In this document: piece after piece, positions 26,040-34,189 of the stretch
Numbering within the stretch: the first letter of the stretch is position 1
How the letters are laid out: each line of letters opens with the position of its first letter
Source: a virus
Length of the DNA stretch: 64,000 nucleotides
Strand: one strand, 5' to 3'
Virus record (IMG/VR): IMGVR_UViG_3300025860_001451
Span: 1-64,000 of that record
Program-made: the position numbers and the translations under genes
Notes under the pieces: model-generated
Databases searched by the model: none
What the model was told of the DNA's origin: nothing
Seen by the model: the letters and a program-made list of their open reading frames with translations, nothing else

Positions 26040-27554
26040 TTAGATTCCGCCGAAGTCTGGGATTTCATCTGTTTCTGAGCCTTCTAATGGTGGTACTCCA
26101 TCTATAGATCTTACAATATCGCGTAGGTCGCCCCTTTCTGTAATCTTAAAGTTATTAAATTCTAAGTTTACAAAATTCTTTCTCAGTGAATCTCCCATTT
26201 GAACTGGTTGTATTGCGCCAGCAACATCTTTTCCCAGGTGTCTAGACTTGACATTAACGAGTTTATGAGTTCCAAACTGAGCGCCTTCAATCTCTATCTC
26301 GTCAGCGGTTTTGTTTCTAAGTATAAACATGTGAGAACAGAACTGAATAATTCTATCAGAAAGAGAAACGGTGCTTTCGTCATCAACGACGTTCTGTGCA
26401 TTTCTGTTGTTCGTAATTCCTAGTCTGTTAGATTGAACGGAAGTAATCATGGCTATGATTGGTTCTCCATCGTGCAAAATTTCTTTCTGTACACACTTTT
26501 TAAATTTGTCAACCATCTCTCCAACAATCTGCCACTCGTTTTTGTTAGCGGAAGATTCGCTGGTTGTTTTAATATAGTCAAAGGAAAATACCATTCTGTT
26601 ACCGCGGCCAACTTTAGATAAGTAAAAGCGCTTAAGGGTGTTTACCATAGCATCTACATCCATGCCCCCTACGTTATAATAATAAAATTTAAGTTTTTTT
26701 ATTTTGCCCCAAGTATCTCTTACTTTTTGAACGACACCTTCTCCAGCTTTCCTCCAGTCACCGCTTTCTAGCAAATGCATTGGGACTCCAGACAATGAGG
26801 AACATTGCCTCATAATCAACTCCTCTTTACTCATTTCCCCATTATCAAAGTGCAAAACAGGGACATCATATTCTGAACCAACGCAAGTTGCGTAGTGCAT
26901 ACAGAATTGTGTTTTACCAACGCCAGATCTAGCCACTACTACGGTTATGTTGCCTGGTCTCAGAAGTGAACCATACATCTCATTAACCTTCTTATGGGGA
27001 CCCATCATGCCGAAATCAGTAATGGGGTTGTTACCTCTGTCCTCGACTAAATATTCCATCTCATCATAAATATTAACAGGAGAATCTTCTCCTGTTTCAT
27101 ATAAATTAATTTTGGAATTATAAACATGGTCTGCTTTTTCTACAATTTCATGATATGGAGTATCTGGAGAAATATTTTTCATTTCTCTAGCTATGTCTTG
27201 CGCGGCTTTATAAATGCCTCTTCTTACCGAAATCTTTTTTAATTCCTTGGCTGTCTTTATAACGTTACCGCTAGGAACCTTTCTTAAAGCTAGGGATTTT
27301 ATATAATCAGATGGATTTAAATTGTCTTCAAAAGAGAGTCCGACACTCATTATCCTTTGGCCAACAATTATCTCATCTATTTCTTCACCGCTTTGGACGG
27401 CTTGCTTAATAATCGTAAAGATTGTTTTATGTAAGTTGCTATCTTGAGAATAAAAATCATCACTATCTATAAAGTTAGATATCTCGGCAAAAACATCTGG
27501 GTCTTTTATTAAACCAGCTAAGAGTTGTTTCTCTAATTCTAAATTGTATATCAT
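26040..27554 (-). CDS. dnaB: Replicative DNA helicase, DnaB family
   Basis: This 504-residue hexameric helicase has the N-terminal DnaB domain (NLELEKQLLAGLIKDP, residues 4-19) and a RecA-like motor with Walker A ARSGVGKTQFC near 207-217, a following LHFDNGEMSKEEL segment (H1a, catalytic Glu) and Walker B MVFSFDYIK near 325. It overlaps the preceding stop by one base and is followed closely by the primase gene, so both would form the primosome. Confidence 0.92.
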   Translation of the reverse strand: MIYNLELEKQLLAGLIKDPDVFAEISNFIDSDDFYSQDSNLHKTIFTIIKQAVQSGEEIDEIIVGQRIMSVGLSFEDNLNPSDYIKSLALRKVPSGNVIKTAKELKKISVRRGIYKAAQDIAREMKNISPDTPYHEIVEKADHVYNSKINLYETGEDSPVNIYDEMEYLVEDRGNNPITDFGMMGPHKKVNEMYGSLLRPGNITVVVARSGVGKTQFCMHYATCVGSEYDVPVLHFDNGEMSKEELIMRQCSSLSGVPMHLLESGDWRKAGEGVVQKVRDTWGKIKKLKFYYYNVGGMDVDAMVNTLKRFYLSKVGRGNRMVFSFDYIKTTSESSANKNEWQIVGEMVDKFKKCVQKEILHDGEPIIAMITSVQSNRLGITNNRNAQNVVDDESTVSLSDRIIQFCSHMFILRNKTADEIEIEGAQFGTHKLVNVKSRHLGKDVAGAIQPVQMGDSLRKNFVNLEFNNFKITERGDLRDIVRSIDGVPPLEGSETDEIPDFGGI

Positions 27555-27793
27555 TAAATCCCTTTTATAATTTTATTCGAATCCAAATCAACATAATCCT
27601 TTACCGCTTTTATTATCCCCATTTCAATAACTGAAGATTCGTGTCTAGAGTATATGTTTGGGTCTCCTTTTTCGTTGCAAACTGCCAATATGAAACCTTT
27701 GTTTTTATCAGCCGAACCGCTGAATTCATAAATCTTATCTAAGAAGTTGTCTGGGATTAAAAATTCTGTGTCCTCGTCTTTATTTTTTTTCAT
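27554..27793 (-). CDS. Small protein of unknown function, 79 residues
   Basis: This short protein lies between the nuclease gene and dnaB with overlaps of four and one bases, which strongly supports expression. It starts with charged residues (MKKNKDEDTE), then a strand-helix-strand pattern (KGFILAVCNEKGDPNIY, then MGIIKAVKDYV). I do not recognise the family. Position in the replisome operon suggests a helper role, without direct evidence. Confidence 0.7.
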   Translation of the reverse strand: MKKNKDEDTEFLIPDNFLDKIYEFSGSADKNKGFILAVCNEKGDPNIYSRHESSVIEMGIIKAVKDYVDLDSNKIIKGI

Positions 27794-28197
27794 AAATGTA
27801 TATCTTGGTCTGTGAAAAATGACGCTGTTATAACGTCGTTTTTGTATATTTCTACCAGCTTTATACCATTAAGTTCACAGAAGTCAAGTTTTTTTTGATC
27901 TCTTTTTAGTTGTTCTAAATATTTTAATCTTGTCTTGTGAAAATGCTTAACAAACTTAACATGCTGATCCCCCTGAACTTCTATTGCTATTTTTTTGTTG
28001 GCATTATAGAAATCTAAAGACAACATAGTACCTGCTATTCTAAATTCTTCAAAAACAATATCGTTTTTCCAGCTGTCGGCAAGGAAGTCCTTTATTTTTT
28101 TTTGAAACTTACTTCTGCTATTAGCATTCCAATCAATGAGGTATTTTTTAGCATTTTTTAAATTCCTTGGGTTACCATACGGATCTAAGAATTTCAT
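27790..28197 (-). CDS. Vsr/DUF559-like PD-(D/E)XK endonuclease
   Basis: This 135-residue protein has the core of small Vsr-like nucleases: LSLDFYNANKKIAIEVQGDQH (D, then E-x-Q in place of E-x-K), a basic helix (QLKRDQKKLDFCELNG) and the final KLVEIYKND strand. In phages such enzymes often act on recombination or mismatch intermediates. ATGA overlaps couple it to recA upstream and the 79-residue gene downstream. Its exact substrate cannot be read from sequence. Confidence 0.7.
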   Translation of the reverse strand: MKFLDPYGNPRNLKNAKKYLIDWNANSRSKFQKKIKDFLADSWKNDIVFEEFRIAGTMLSLDFYNANKKIAIEVQGDQHVKFVKHFHKTRLKYLEQLKRDQKKLDFCELNGIKLVEIYKNDVITASFFTDQDIHL

Positions 28198-29333
28198 GAG
28201 AGTTCGCCAATGGCGTTCTTGAAGTAAGAAACCAAGAATGCCGATAGTCTTGCATCATCTTCAATTGTTTTAAAAACGTTAGTTTCTCCTTGGAGGCTAT
28301 CTGGAAACTCAAGTTTGTTTTCTGCAAGAAGTTCTTTGAACTCTTCGGTGGTTTTATACCAAGATCCGCTTTTCTTGACAAACTCCCAAGCATAAAGCAA
28401 ATCAACCACTTCTTTTTCAATCCAGATAGAGTTGCCTCCGCTCCTTCCATATCTAATCGGATAGCTGACCTTTGTATTTGTCTTTTCGTTTGGTGATTTC
28501 TTAATCGTTACTTGGGCAAAGTGACCAATAGGGGGATTGGTTTGGGCATCCATCTTTTTTACAGATGGGTTTTGTAGTATTATATCTTTGTTAAATCTTG
28601 GTTCGAATTCAATTATCCAGTTTGCAAAGTGTAAGAGGGCATTTCCTCCAGTAGCTGTAGTTTGTCTTACTGGAGCCTTGCTGTATGGGTCTAGTTTAAT
28701 ATCTGCTCTGACCTGAGAGATGAAAATTGCCATGTGTCCACGTTTAGCCAAAGCAATGGACATCTTTTTCATGAACGCCCCAGCGATAACTGCTCCACCA
28801 GCAATCTTCGCCGAGTCTTCAAACCCCTTGTCAATATCATTTCTTGGCAATAAACCATCCACAGAATCTAAGGCAAAACAATATTTAACTTTCTCCTTGT
28901 TTTCTACTATCAGTTTGCGCATTAAATCAACGCAGGTTTCATAAATATTAGATTCAAAAACAAAACATGTTCCATCGAGCCAATCTTCAGCCTTGAATAC
29001 AAATCTAATGCCAGATCTTTTTCTCATTTCTGGAGAGAGTCTTCCTTCAGCTTTGATGTAAACACCTTTAGAATTACGATTTGTTATTAAGAAGTTTTTC
29101 ATTACTTCAAGAGCCTCTGACGTTTTACCGCCCTCATTCATCCCAGTGAATCTATGTAAACCTGGCCCGAAACCTCCCCCAAGCTGCAAATCAAACTGTA
29201 AAGATCCACTTGAAATCTTATAGTCTGTGTCGTCTTCAAAGTTATAATGATCCTCTTTGTTGCTTTTTAAAAAATTTCCAAGCAGGTTTATGGACTCTTC
29301 TTTTTCTTCTTTTTCTTCTTTTATTTTACTCAT
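28194..29333 (-). CDS. recA: RecA/UvsX-type recombinase
   Basis: This 379-residue strand-exchange ATPase has a P-loop GMNEGGKT near residues 62-69, a Walker B CFALDSVDGLLPR near 155, a DNA-contacting segment ISQVRADI near 205 and the L2-type TATGGNALLHFANWI. The first 20 residues are highly charged. It overlaps the zinc-ribbon gene by eight bases and the nuclease gene by four. Confidence 0.9.
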   Translation of the reverse strand: MSKIKEEKEEKEESINLLGNFLKSNKEDHYNFEDDTDYKISSGSLQFDLQLGGGFGPGLHRFTGMNEGGKTSEALEVMKNFLITNRNSKGVYIKAEGRLSPEMRKRSGIRFVFKAEDWLDGTCFVFESNIYETCVDLMRKLIVENKEKVKYCFALDSVDGLLPRNDIDKGFEDSAKIAGGAVIAGAFMKKMSIALAKRGHMAIFISQVRADIKLDPYSKAPVRQTTATGGNALLHFANWIIEFEPRFNKDIILQNPSVKKMDAQTNPPIGHFAQVTIKKSPNEKTNTKVSYPIRYGRSGGNSIWIEKEVVDLLYAWEFVKKSGSWYKTTEEFKELLAENKLEFPDSLQGETNVFKTIEDDARLSAFLVSYFKNAIGELS

Positions 29334-29763
29334 CTAAAAAATCTCTAATTGTTTTTGTTTTGTTTATCTCTTTGTTCTCTCCGAACTTCTCTCCTATATT
29401 ATAGGTTGGATATTTAGAGTTGTCAACCACATAATTAAAAGCTCTGAATTTTTGATCCATAGTATTTTTTAATTTCGGGCTTGCTAAATAAGCCAGAGAA
29501 TCAAATTGCTTTCCAAAGTTAACAATATTCATAAACTCCAGACTGTATCTATCACACAGGGAGTTGAGAATTTTCATCTCTCTCATAAAAAATAGCCTTA
29601 CGTCTTTTTCTGGACGCAAGACTATTCTTTTGAGAATAGAATGTTTGCTTATCTTTTTTTTCTTGTTCTTTTTGAAAAGAAAATTATGGCCACACTCACA
29701 TGTAGAAGTTCTTAATCCGACAAAGCTGTTACAAGAGGGGCATTGCTTTTTACCTCTAGGCAT
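29326..29763 (-). CDS. Zinc-ribbon protein of unknown function
   Basis: This 145-residue protein starts with a compact four-cysteine zinc ribbon (CPSC near residue 8, CECGH near 23) followed by a lysine patch (KKNKKKK). The rest is helical, with a FFMREMKILNSLC segment and a C-terminal acidic end. It is the first gene of the RecA-DnaB-primase operon, behind its own promoter. A role in recombination or transcription is possible, but I do not recognise the family. Confidence 0.75.
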   Translation of the reverse strand: MPRGKKQCPSCNSFVGLRTSTCECGHNFLFKKNKKKKISKHSILKRIVLRPEKDVRLFFMREMKILNSLCDRYSLEFMNIVNFGKQFDSLAYLASPKLKNTMDQKFRAFNYVVDNSKYPTYNIGEKFGENKEINKTKTIRDFLDE

Positions 29764-29769
29764 AGAACA

Positions 29770-29798
29770 AGAATATCACATCCTTATATCATTGTCAA
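29770..29798 (-). promoter_or_regulatory. Sigma70-like promoter for RecA-DnaB operon
   Basis: TTGACA (29793-29798), 17-base spacer and TATTCT (29770-29775) on the minus strand. The -10 element ends six bases before the ATG at 29763, so the transcript should be leaderless. It overlaps the 3' end of gmd. Confidence 0.75.
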
Positions 29799-30804
29799 CC
29801 ATTTTTTTCACCAGACCTAAAAAGTCTGTCTTTCTTTCCCAGTAAAGTTCTGTTTCAGCCAAGGTTGGATCGCCAAGCAAAAGATCAACTTCTGCGGGTC
29901 TATAGAATTCTGAATTTACTTGAACAAGAAGTTTGTCACAGCAATAATATTTAGAGTGTATACCTTCTCCTTCCCAATAACACTCGTCTGTATTGAAGCC
30001 AGCAAATCCAAAAGCTATTTCTACAAACTCTCTAATGGTATGTGTTTCCCCAGAGGCGAGAACGTATTCTTTTGGCTTCTCTTGGTTGAGCATCAACCAG
30101 ATACCTTCCACAAAATCTTCAGCATCAGACCAGTCTCTTTTTGCTTCTAGATTTCCTAGTTCTAGAGGTTTGAATTCATCTCCTATGCTGTTTTTCCAAA
30201 AAATATCTGCAACTCCTTTTGTTACTTTACGGGTAAGAAACTCTTCTCCGCGACGAACTCCTTCGTGGTTAAAAAGCCATCCTTGAATTGCGTAAAGACC
30301 ATAAGATTCCCTCCACACCTTCACCAAGTGTCTCGCGGAAGCCTTAGAAGCTCCGTAAGGGCTTCTAGGGCGCAATGGGTGAGTCTCATCCTGTGGAGCG
30401 GTAACAACGTCACCAAACTCTTCCGAGCTGCCAGCGTTGTAATAACGGCAATTGGGACAATGTTTCCGAATCGCTTCCAGTTGATAAAGAACAGCCATAC
30501 AGTTTGTGTTCATGTGGTTTTCTGGCATATTCCAGCTAATACCCACAAATGAGTTCGCGGCGAAGTTAATAAAATAGTCTGGCATCTCTTCCGCAATAAC
30601 ACGGTCAACATTTGATTGGTCTGTAATGTCGAGGTCTATTAATTTGAAGCGAGGGTTGTCAGCTAAGTGTTTGATGTTATCGTGGTTTTTTACGCTAAGT
30701 CGGCGCACACCAGCAATGATGTAATTGTCGGTATTTGCCAACAAATAGTCTGCCATGTGACTTCCATCTTGCCCCGTTACTCCTGTGATTATTACTTTCT
30801 TCAT
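29776..30804 (-). CDS. gmd: GDP-mannose 4,6-dehydratase
   Basis: It converts GDP-mannose to GDP-4-keto-6-deoxymannose, the precursor of GDP-fucose and other deoxysugars. The 342 residues show the NADP-binding signature TGVTGQDGSHMADYLL (6-21), SSEEFGDV, SPYGASK with the catalytic Tyr and Lys, and the GMD hallmark NHEGVRRGEEFLTRKV. It is the last gene of the operon starting at 33301. No partner GDP-fucose synthase is visible in the window, so the final sugar depends on a host enzyme or a gene elsewhere. Confidence 0.9.
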   Translation of the reverse strand: MKKVIITGVTGQDGSHMADYLLANTDNYIIAGVRRLSVKNHDNIKHLADNPRFKLIDLDITDQSNVDRVIAEEMPDYFINFAANSFVGISWNMPENHMNTNCMAVLYQLEAIRKHCPNCRYYNAGSSEEFGDVVTAPQDETHPLRPRSPYGASKASARHLVKVWRESYGLYAIQGWLFNHEGVRRGEEFLTRKVTKGVADIFWKNSIGDEFKPLELGNLEAKRDWSDAEDFVEGIWLMLNQEKPKEYVLASGETHTIREFVEIAFGFAGFNTDECYWEGEGIHSKYYCCDKLLVQVNSEFYRPAEVDLLLGDPTLAETELYWERKTDFLGLVKKMVDNDIRM

Positions 30805-30819
30805 TGTATATTGCGTGTT

Positions 30820-31392
30820 TTAAAAAGTGTAATTGAATTTCTCTAGGTCCTTCTTGTATATTTTTTCCAAAGACAATCTCTGTTTGGAGGTTAGTATTTC
30901 GCTGTAATGCTTGTTGTTGTTTAGGGATTTGTTTGTGTGTCTCATTTTTACGTCTTTCCCTAGTTTGTCGCATATGTCATGATAGGCATCCGAGTAGGAC
31001 TCAAACCTATATATAGTTTCAGCATAGGATATACAATTAAAAGGATGGGTAATTGGAATCGTATGGTGTTTTATGTTAGACTCTATTGAACCTTGATGAG
31101 AATGGCTTATGTTTTTGTCGAGAAGTATTTCTATCGTTTTATCTATGGTCAGATTTTTACTTGTAGGAGTATTACAATCTAATCCTCCATATTTGAACAT
31201 CCTAAACGCGCTGCAAAATCTATCAAAGGGGTTTCTTACAAAAGCAAATGAAAAATCATAAGACCAATTTTGGGGGACAGAGCCAAAGCTTCTCCCAGAG
31301 GGCTTTAGTAGATTGTGTCGTATACCCCATCCCCCTGTTTTTGGTATGTGAATGAATAAGGTTTTGTCTTTTTTAAAGTAGAAGTTTGACAT
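30820..31392 (-). CDS. Sulfotransferase-like protein
   Basis: This 190-residue protein shows the sulfotransferase type 2 pattern: LFIHIPKTGG (residues 12-21, binds the PAPS 5'-phosphosulfate) and FAFVRNPFDRFCSAF near 50 (3'-phosphate loop). It would transfer sulfate from PAPS to a glycan. It is shorter than most family members. It sits one base downstream of a methyltransferase gene and is followed by gmd, which points to glycan modification. Confidence 0.8.
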   Translation of the reverse strand: MSNFYFKKDKTLFIHIPKTGGWGIRHNLLKPSGRSFGSVPQNWSYDFSFAFVRNPFDRFCSAFRMFKYGGLDCNTPTSKNLTIDKTIEILLDKNISHSHQGSIESNIKHHTIPITHPFNCISYAETIYRFESYSDAYHDICDKLGKDVKMRHTNKSLNNNKHYSEILTSKQRLSLEKIYKKDLEKFNYTF

Positions 31393-31393
31393 C

Positions 31394-31933
31394 TTATTTC
31401 AATATCAGAGTGAAGATTACGGAAGGCGCTCCGCTTGGGGATATTTCTTTATTGATTATTTTGAAATCTTGAAAGGATTCTTTTATTTTATCCTCCCACC
31501 AAGAGTGGTTTTTCACAATAGTATGACAATTCATTCCGTTCGGCAATTTGTTAATGGCAGATTGAGTGGCGACATTAAAATACAAAAACTTCGGATTGGC
31601 TTTTTTTATTAAATTAAAATCCTCATGCATACAATCTTCGTTTAGATGTTCAAAGACGTCAGTAGAGACTACAAGGTCTACGTCTTCGATATCTTCTGGA
31701 AACTCTTTGAATTCTTCAATAGCGGGATCATACCCACTACACTTCACACCAGATTGTTTTATCTTGTCAATCAAGAAACCTTTGCCGCAACCAAAATCAA
31801 GAACATGTTTAATATCGTTAGAATTGATCAGCTCTAACAGTTCTTCTAGATACTTAAAAGAGTCCGAACCGCTTCCATAGTCGCCTTTTAATTGGTGCAG
31901 TATTTTATATTGATTTATTAGTTCTTTATCCAT
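31394..31933 (-). CDS. SAM-dependent methyltransferase
   Basis: This 179-residue class I methyltransferase has motif I VLDFGCGKGFL near residue 41 and a motif IV region VDLVVSTDVFEHL near 85. It overlaps the preceding gene by eight bases. Glycan or nucleotide-sugar methylation would fit its neighbours, but the substrate is unknown. Confidence 0.8.
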   Translation of the reverse strand: MDKELINQYKILHQLKGDYGSGSDSFKYLEELLELINSNDIKHVLDFGCGKGFLIDKIKQSGVKCSGYDPAIEEFKEFPEDIEDVDLVVSTDVFEHLNEDCMHEDFNLIKKANPKFLYFNVATQSAINKLPNGMNCHTIVKNHSWWEDKIKESFQDFKIINKEISPSGAPSVIFTLILK

Positions 31934-32546
31934 GATATTCTTTAAACAACCCTTTTAAACCCACAGGCTTAAATAGTTCTATGTCGAGGTTGGGGTATGA
32001 TTTTTTGAATTGTTCCCATCTAAATAATAGTTTTTCTTTTTTGTAACCGTTATGTTCTTTGGTTTCACCTATTCTTATGTTGTTGGTTATGTCACACCCA
32101 ACAACAATAACTTTCGAGGCTCCGCATAAATTGGCGAATTGCAAACATGAGAAAATTACCGAATGAAATTCAATAAAAAGGTTGCCATAGTTATTAAACC
32201 CGATAGCGCCACCGTCTTCAACATCTTTTTCGGTCAAAGAAAACGGGGTGTATTGTCCGCCAAATTTTGATATTCCGTAGAATTTAGAACAAGAAGGTTG
32301 GTAATTGTCATATTTTTCCTTAAAGAGAAAATAACCGTTTTGACTTTTGTTCTCAAAACCAGTATCCTTTACAAAGTAATAGTCTATATCTGGTTTGTGA
32401 ATGAATACGGTATTACACCCAACCTTTATTGCGTCTTCACAGAAGGAATCTTCCCACTCTGAAAGGGTTGGACCAGAACCAAAAACAACAAAAGTTTTTC
32501 CCTTGTGTTTATTTTTAAAGTTTTCTATTATTGATGAATCTGTCAT
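31926..32546 (-). CDS. DUF115/sialyltransferase-like Rossmann protein
   Basis: This 206-residue protein opens with TFVVFGSGPTLSEWE (residues 18-32), the GxGPSL motif shared by DUF115 proteins and GT42-type sialyltransferases. A strand with KVIVVGCDIT follows near residue 150. It probably handles a nucleotide sugar. It lies in the sugar and sulfate operon, five bases after the previous stop. Confidence 0.6.
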   Translation of the reverse strand: MTDSSIIENFKNKHKGKTFVVFGSGPTLSEWEDSFCEDAIKVGCNTVFIHKPDIDYYFVKDTGFENKSQNGYFLFKEKYDNYQPSCSKFYGISKFGGQYTPFSLTEKDVEDGGAIGFNNYGNLFIEFHSVIFSCLQFANLCGASKVIVVGCDITNNIRIGETKEHNGYKKEKLLFRWEQFKKSYPNLDIELFKPVGLKGLFKEYHG

Positions 32547-32551
32547 GGTTT

Positions 32552-33301
32552 TTACTTATGTATGAAATAGACATCTTCTCTTTCTTCTTCATATTTTTTG
32601 TATTCGCTACAAAAAGGGTTTCCTATCAATAGTTTTTTATCTTTAAGAACCCTTCTAAAGATATACTGACCAACAAACATGTCCGCTTGTCCAAACTCCT
32701 TATTTTTTAAACCCTCTCTTACTGTCTTATAAGAATCGAGGAAGGTTTTTATGTTTTTATAAGAACCTCCGATCACCCCCATATTAATTAGTTCTAATTT
32801 GTTTTGATTTATTAAAAACCAAACTTTGTCTTCTAGGTTAAATGAATCATGAAAATTAATATAAGGAAACTGATTTAGCATGATTGAGTCTTTGCAAAGA
32901 AAGATATCAACTTCTGGAAACTCATCAAAAATTAAAGATGGTTTTTTTACTATTTTAACATCTGAACAATCAGTTAGGAAGACGTTTTCAAATTGATTGT
33001 TGTCTAGGAAATCTTTGTAGCAAAACCACCTGTAATCTAAGTTAGACCACTCTGAGTCTTCTACTTGTATAAACTTTACATTATCTGTCTCATAAGTAGA
33101 TACAAATTCACTAGATAAACCATCGTGAAATATATATCCCGATAATTTTAAACTATTAACAGAGTTATACCAAGGCTCTATATATGAAAAATCGTCGTTA
33201 GAAATAAACCCGTCTTTATTACGACCGACAACATGATTGTCTTCTGGGCTATTGGGATGTTTCTTTTTTGTAAAGTAAGAACTAAGTATTACTGTTGACA
33301 T
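32552..33301 (-). CDS. GT-A type glycosyltransferase-like protein
   Basis: This 249-residue protein shows a GT-A-like pattern: VFLTDCSDVKIV near residue 107 (a DxxD where DxD metal motifs occur), LELINMGVIGGSY near 168, a DMFVGQYIFRR helix near 205 and a terminal HK, as in several small glycosyltransferases. It is the first gene of the glycan operon and lies directly behind a strong promoter. Donor and acceptor are unknown. Confidence 0.6.
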   Translation of the reverse strand: MSTVILSSYFTKKKHPNSPEDNHVVGRNKDGFISNDDFSYIEPWYNSVNSLKLSGYIFHDGLSSEFVSTYETDNVKFIQVEDSEWSNLDYRWFCYKDFLDNNQFENVFLTDCSDVKIVKKPSLIFDEFPEVDIFLCKDSIMLNQFPYINFHDSFNLEDKVWFLINQNKLELINMGVIGGSYKNIKTFLDSYKTVREGLKNKEFGQADMFVGQYIFRRVLKDKKLLIGNPFCSEYKKYEEEREDVYFIHK

Positions 33302-33306
33302 GTTAT

Positions 33307-33334
33307 ATTATATATAACACGTAGAATTATTCAA
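33307..33334 (-). promoter_or_regulatory. Sigma70-like promoter for the glycan operon
   Basis: TTGAAT (33329-33334), 16-base spacer and TATAAT (33307-33312) on the minus strand, five bases from the ATG at 33301. The layout is identical to the promoter at 40231-40258. It overlaps the 3' end of the upstream gene. Confidence 0.8.
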
Positions 33335-34151
33335 CTTTTTCGTCAGGGTGTATTAATTTAGAAACATCTGGATCAATTTTGAAGATCTCATCGTATTCAG
33401 TAAATGAGCTTTCGTCCCAATACCATTGAGTAACAACTTCATTGTCGTCCCACTCTACTGCGTCTGATGAAATTGATTCGCTAATTGGTTTTTTGGTCCA
33501 GAACTTAGCTCTCCAATAATCAGGAGATGTGATGTCAGCGGTACTTTCCTCAACCATAGATGGCCCAGATTCAAAATTTACCAGTAAGGTTTTACCATTT
33601 TCTGGATTTTTAACAAAAACTCCAAACTGTTCAGAAGATCCCAACAACATTTTAAAAGGTTTACCTATCGTTTTATTTTCTTCTTCGGTATATTCTAAAT
33701 CAAAACAATCAAAGTTTTGGTCCCATTTTTCTATGCCAGCTTTAATAAGCTCTATACAAGCCAGATCTAACTCTAGATCAGTGAAAGCGACAAAAGCTTT
33801 GGCCGCGCTTTCTACATAATAGGTTTCTTCACCATCAACTATATCTTTATCTGCGAGTCTATAAGACTCGCTAACCTCTCTGCCTTTAACTAGCTTTAAA
33901 AAGTTATTTACCCTGGCTAATGCAAGCTGTCCTCTTGTCTTATTGATTAGATGAGCGTGGGAATAAACCGCAGAGCCACGACGATAAACTTTTTTAAGTT
34001 GGTCCGAGGTAATTTTACTCTCGTTTTCTTCGTTGTGTTCTTTAGTTTTTGCCTCTAAAACAGAAGAAATACATTCCGAAAAAGATACACAAGAATTCCT
34101 TTTAGAGTTCTTTACTAAATCTTTAATTTGTTCGGAGAAATCTAGTTCCAT
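33327..34151 (-). CDS. Phage protein with RRGSAVYSHAH motif
   Basis: This 274-residue protein is not assigned to a function. Residues ~52-85 read KKVYRRGSAVYSHAHLINKTRG and then QLALARVNNFLKLV, which resembles a conserved phage motif (YRRGxGAY...QWAxARVxxFL) seen in virion-related proteins. The remainder is acidic and includes many Glu, Asp and Trp residues (YWRAKFWTKKP, TQWYWDESSF). It stands between nrdA and the glycan operon. I would not infer more. Confidence 0.6.
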   Translation of the reverse strand: MELDFSEQIKDLVKNSKRNSCVSFSECISSVLEAKTKEHNEENESKITSDQLKKVYRRGSAVYSHAHLINKTRGQLALARVNNFLKLVKGREVSESYRLADKDIVDGEETYYVESAAKAFVAFTDLELDLACIELIKAGIEKWDQNFDCFDLEYTEEENKTIGKPFKMLLGSSEQFGVFVKNPENGKTLLVNFESGPSMVEESTADITSPDYWRAKFWTKKPISESISSDAVEWDDNEVVTQWYWDESSFTEYDEIFKIDPDVSKLIHPDEKVE

Positions 34152-34189
34152 ATTAATTCATTACACTAAAATTTTAAAATAATGAAACC

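Noticed and set aside
29993-30552. Plus-strand frames opposite gmd
   Set aside because: They are antisense to a clear GDP-mannose dehydratase and have no recognisable features.
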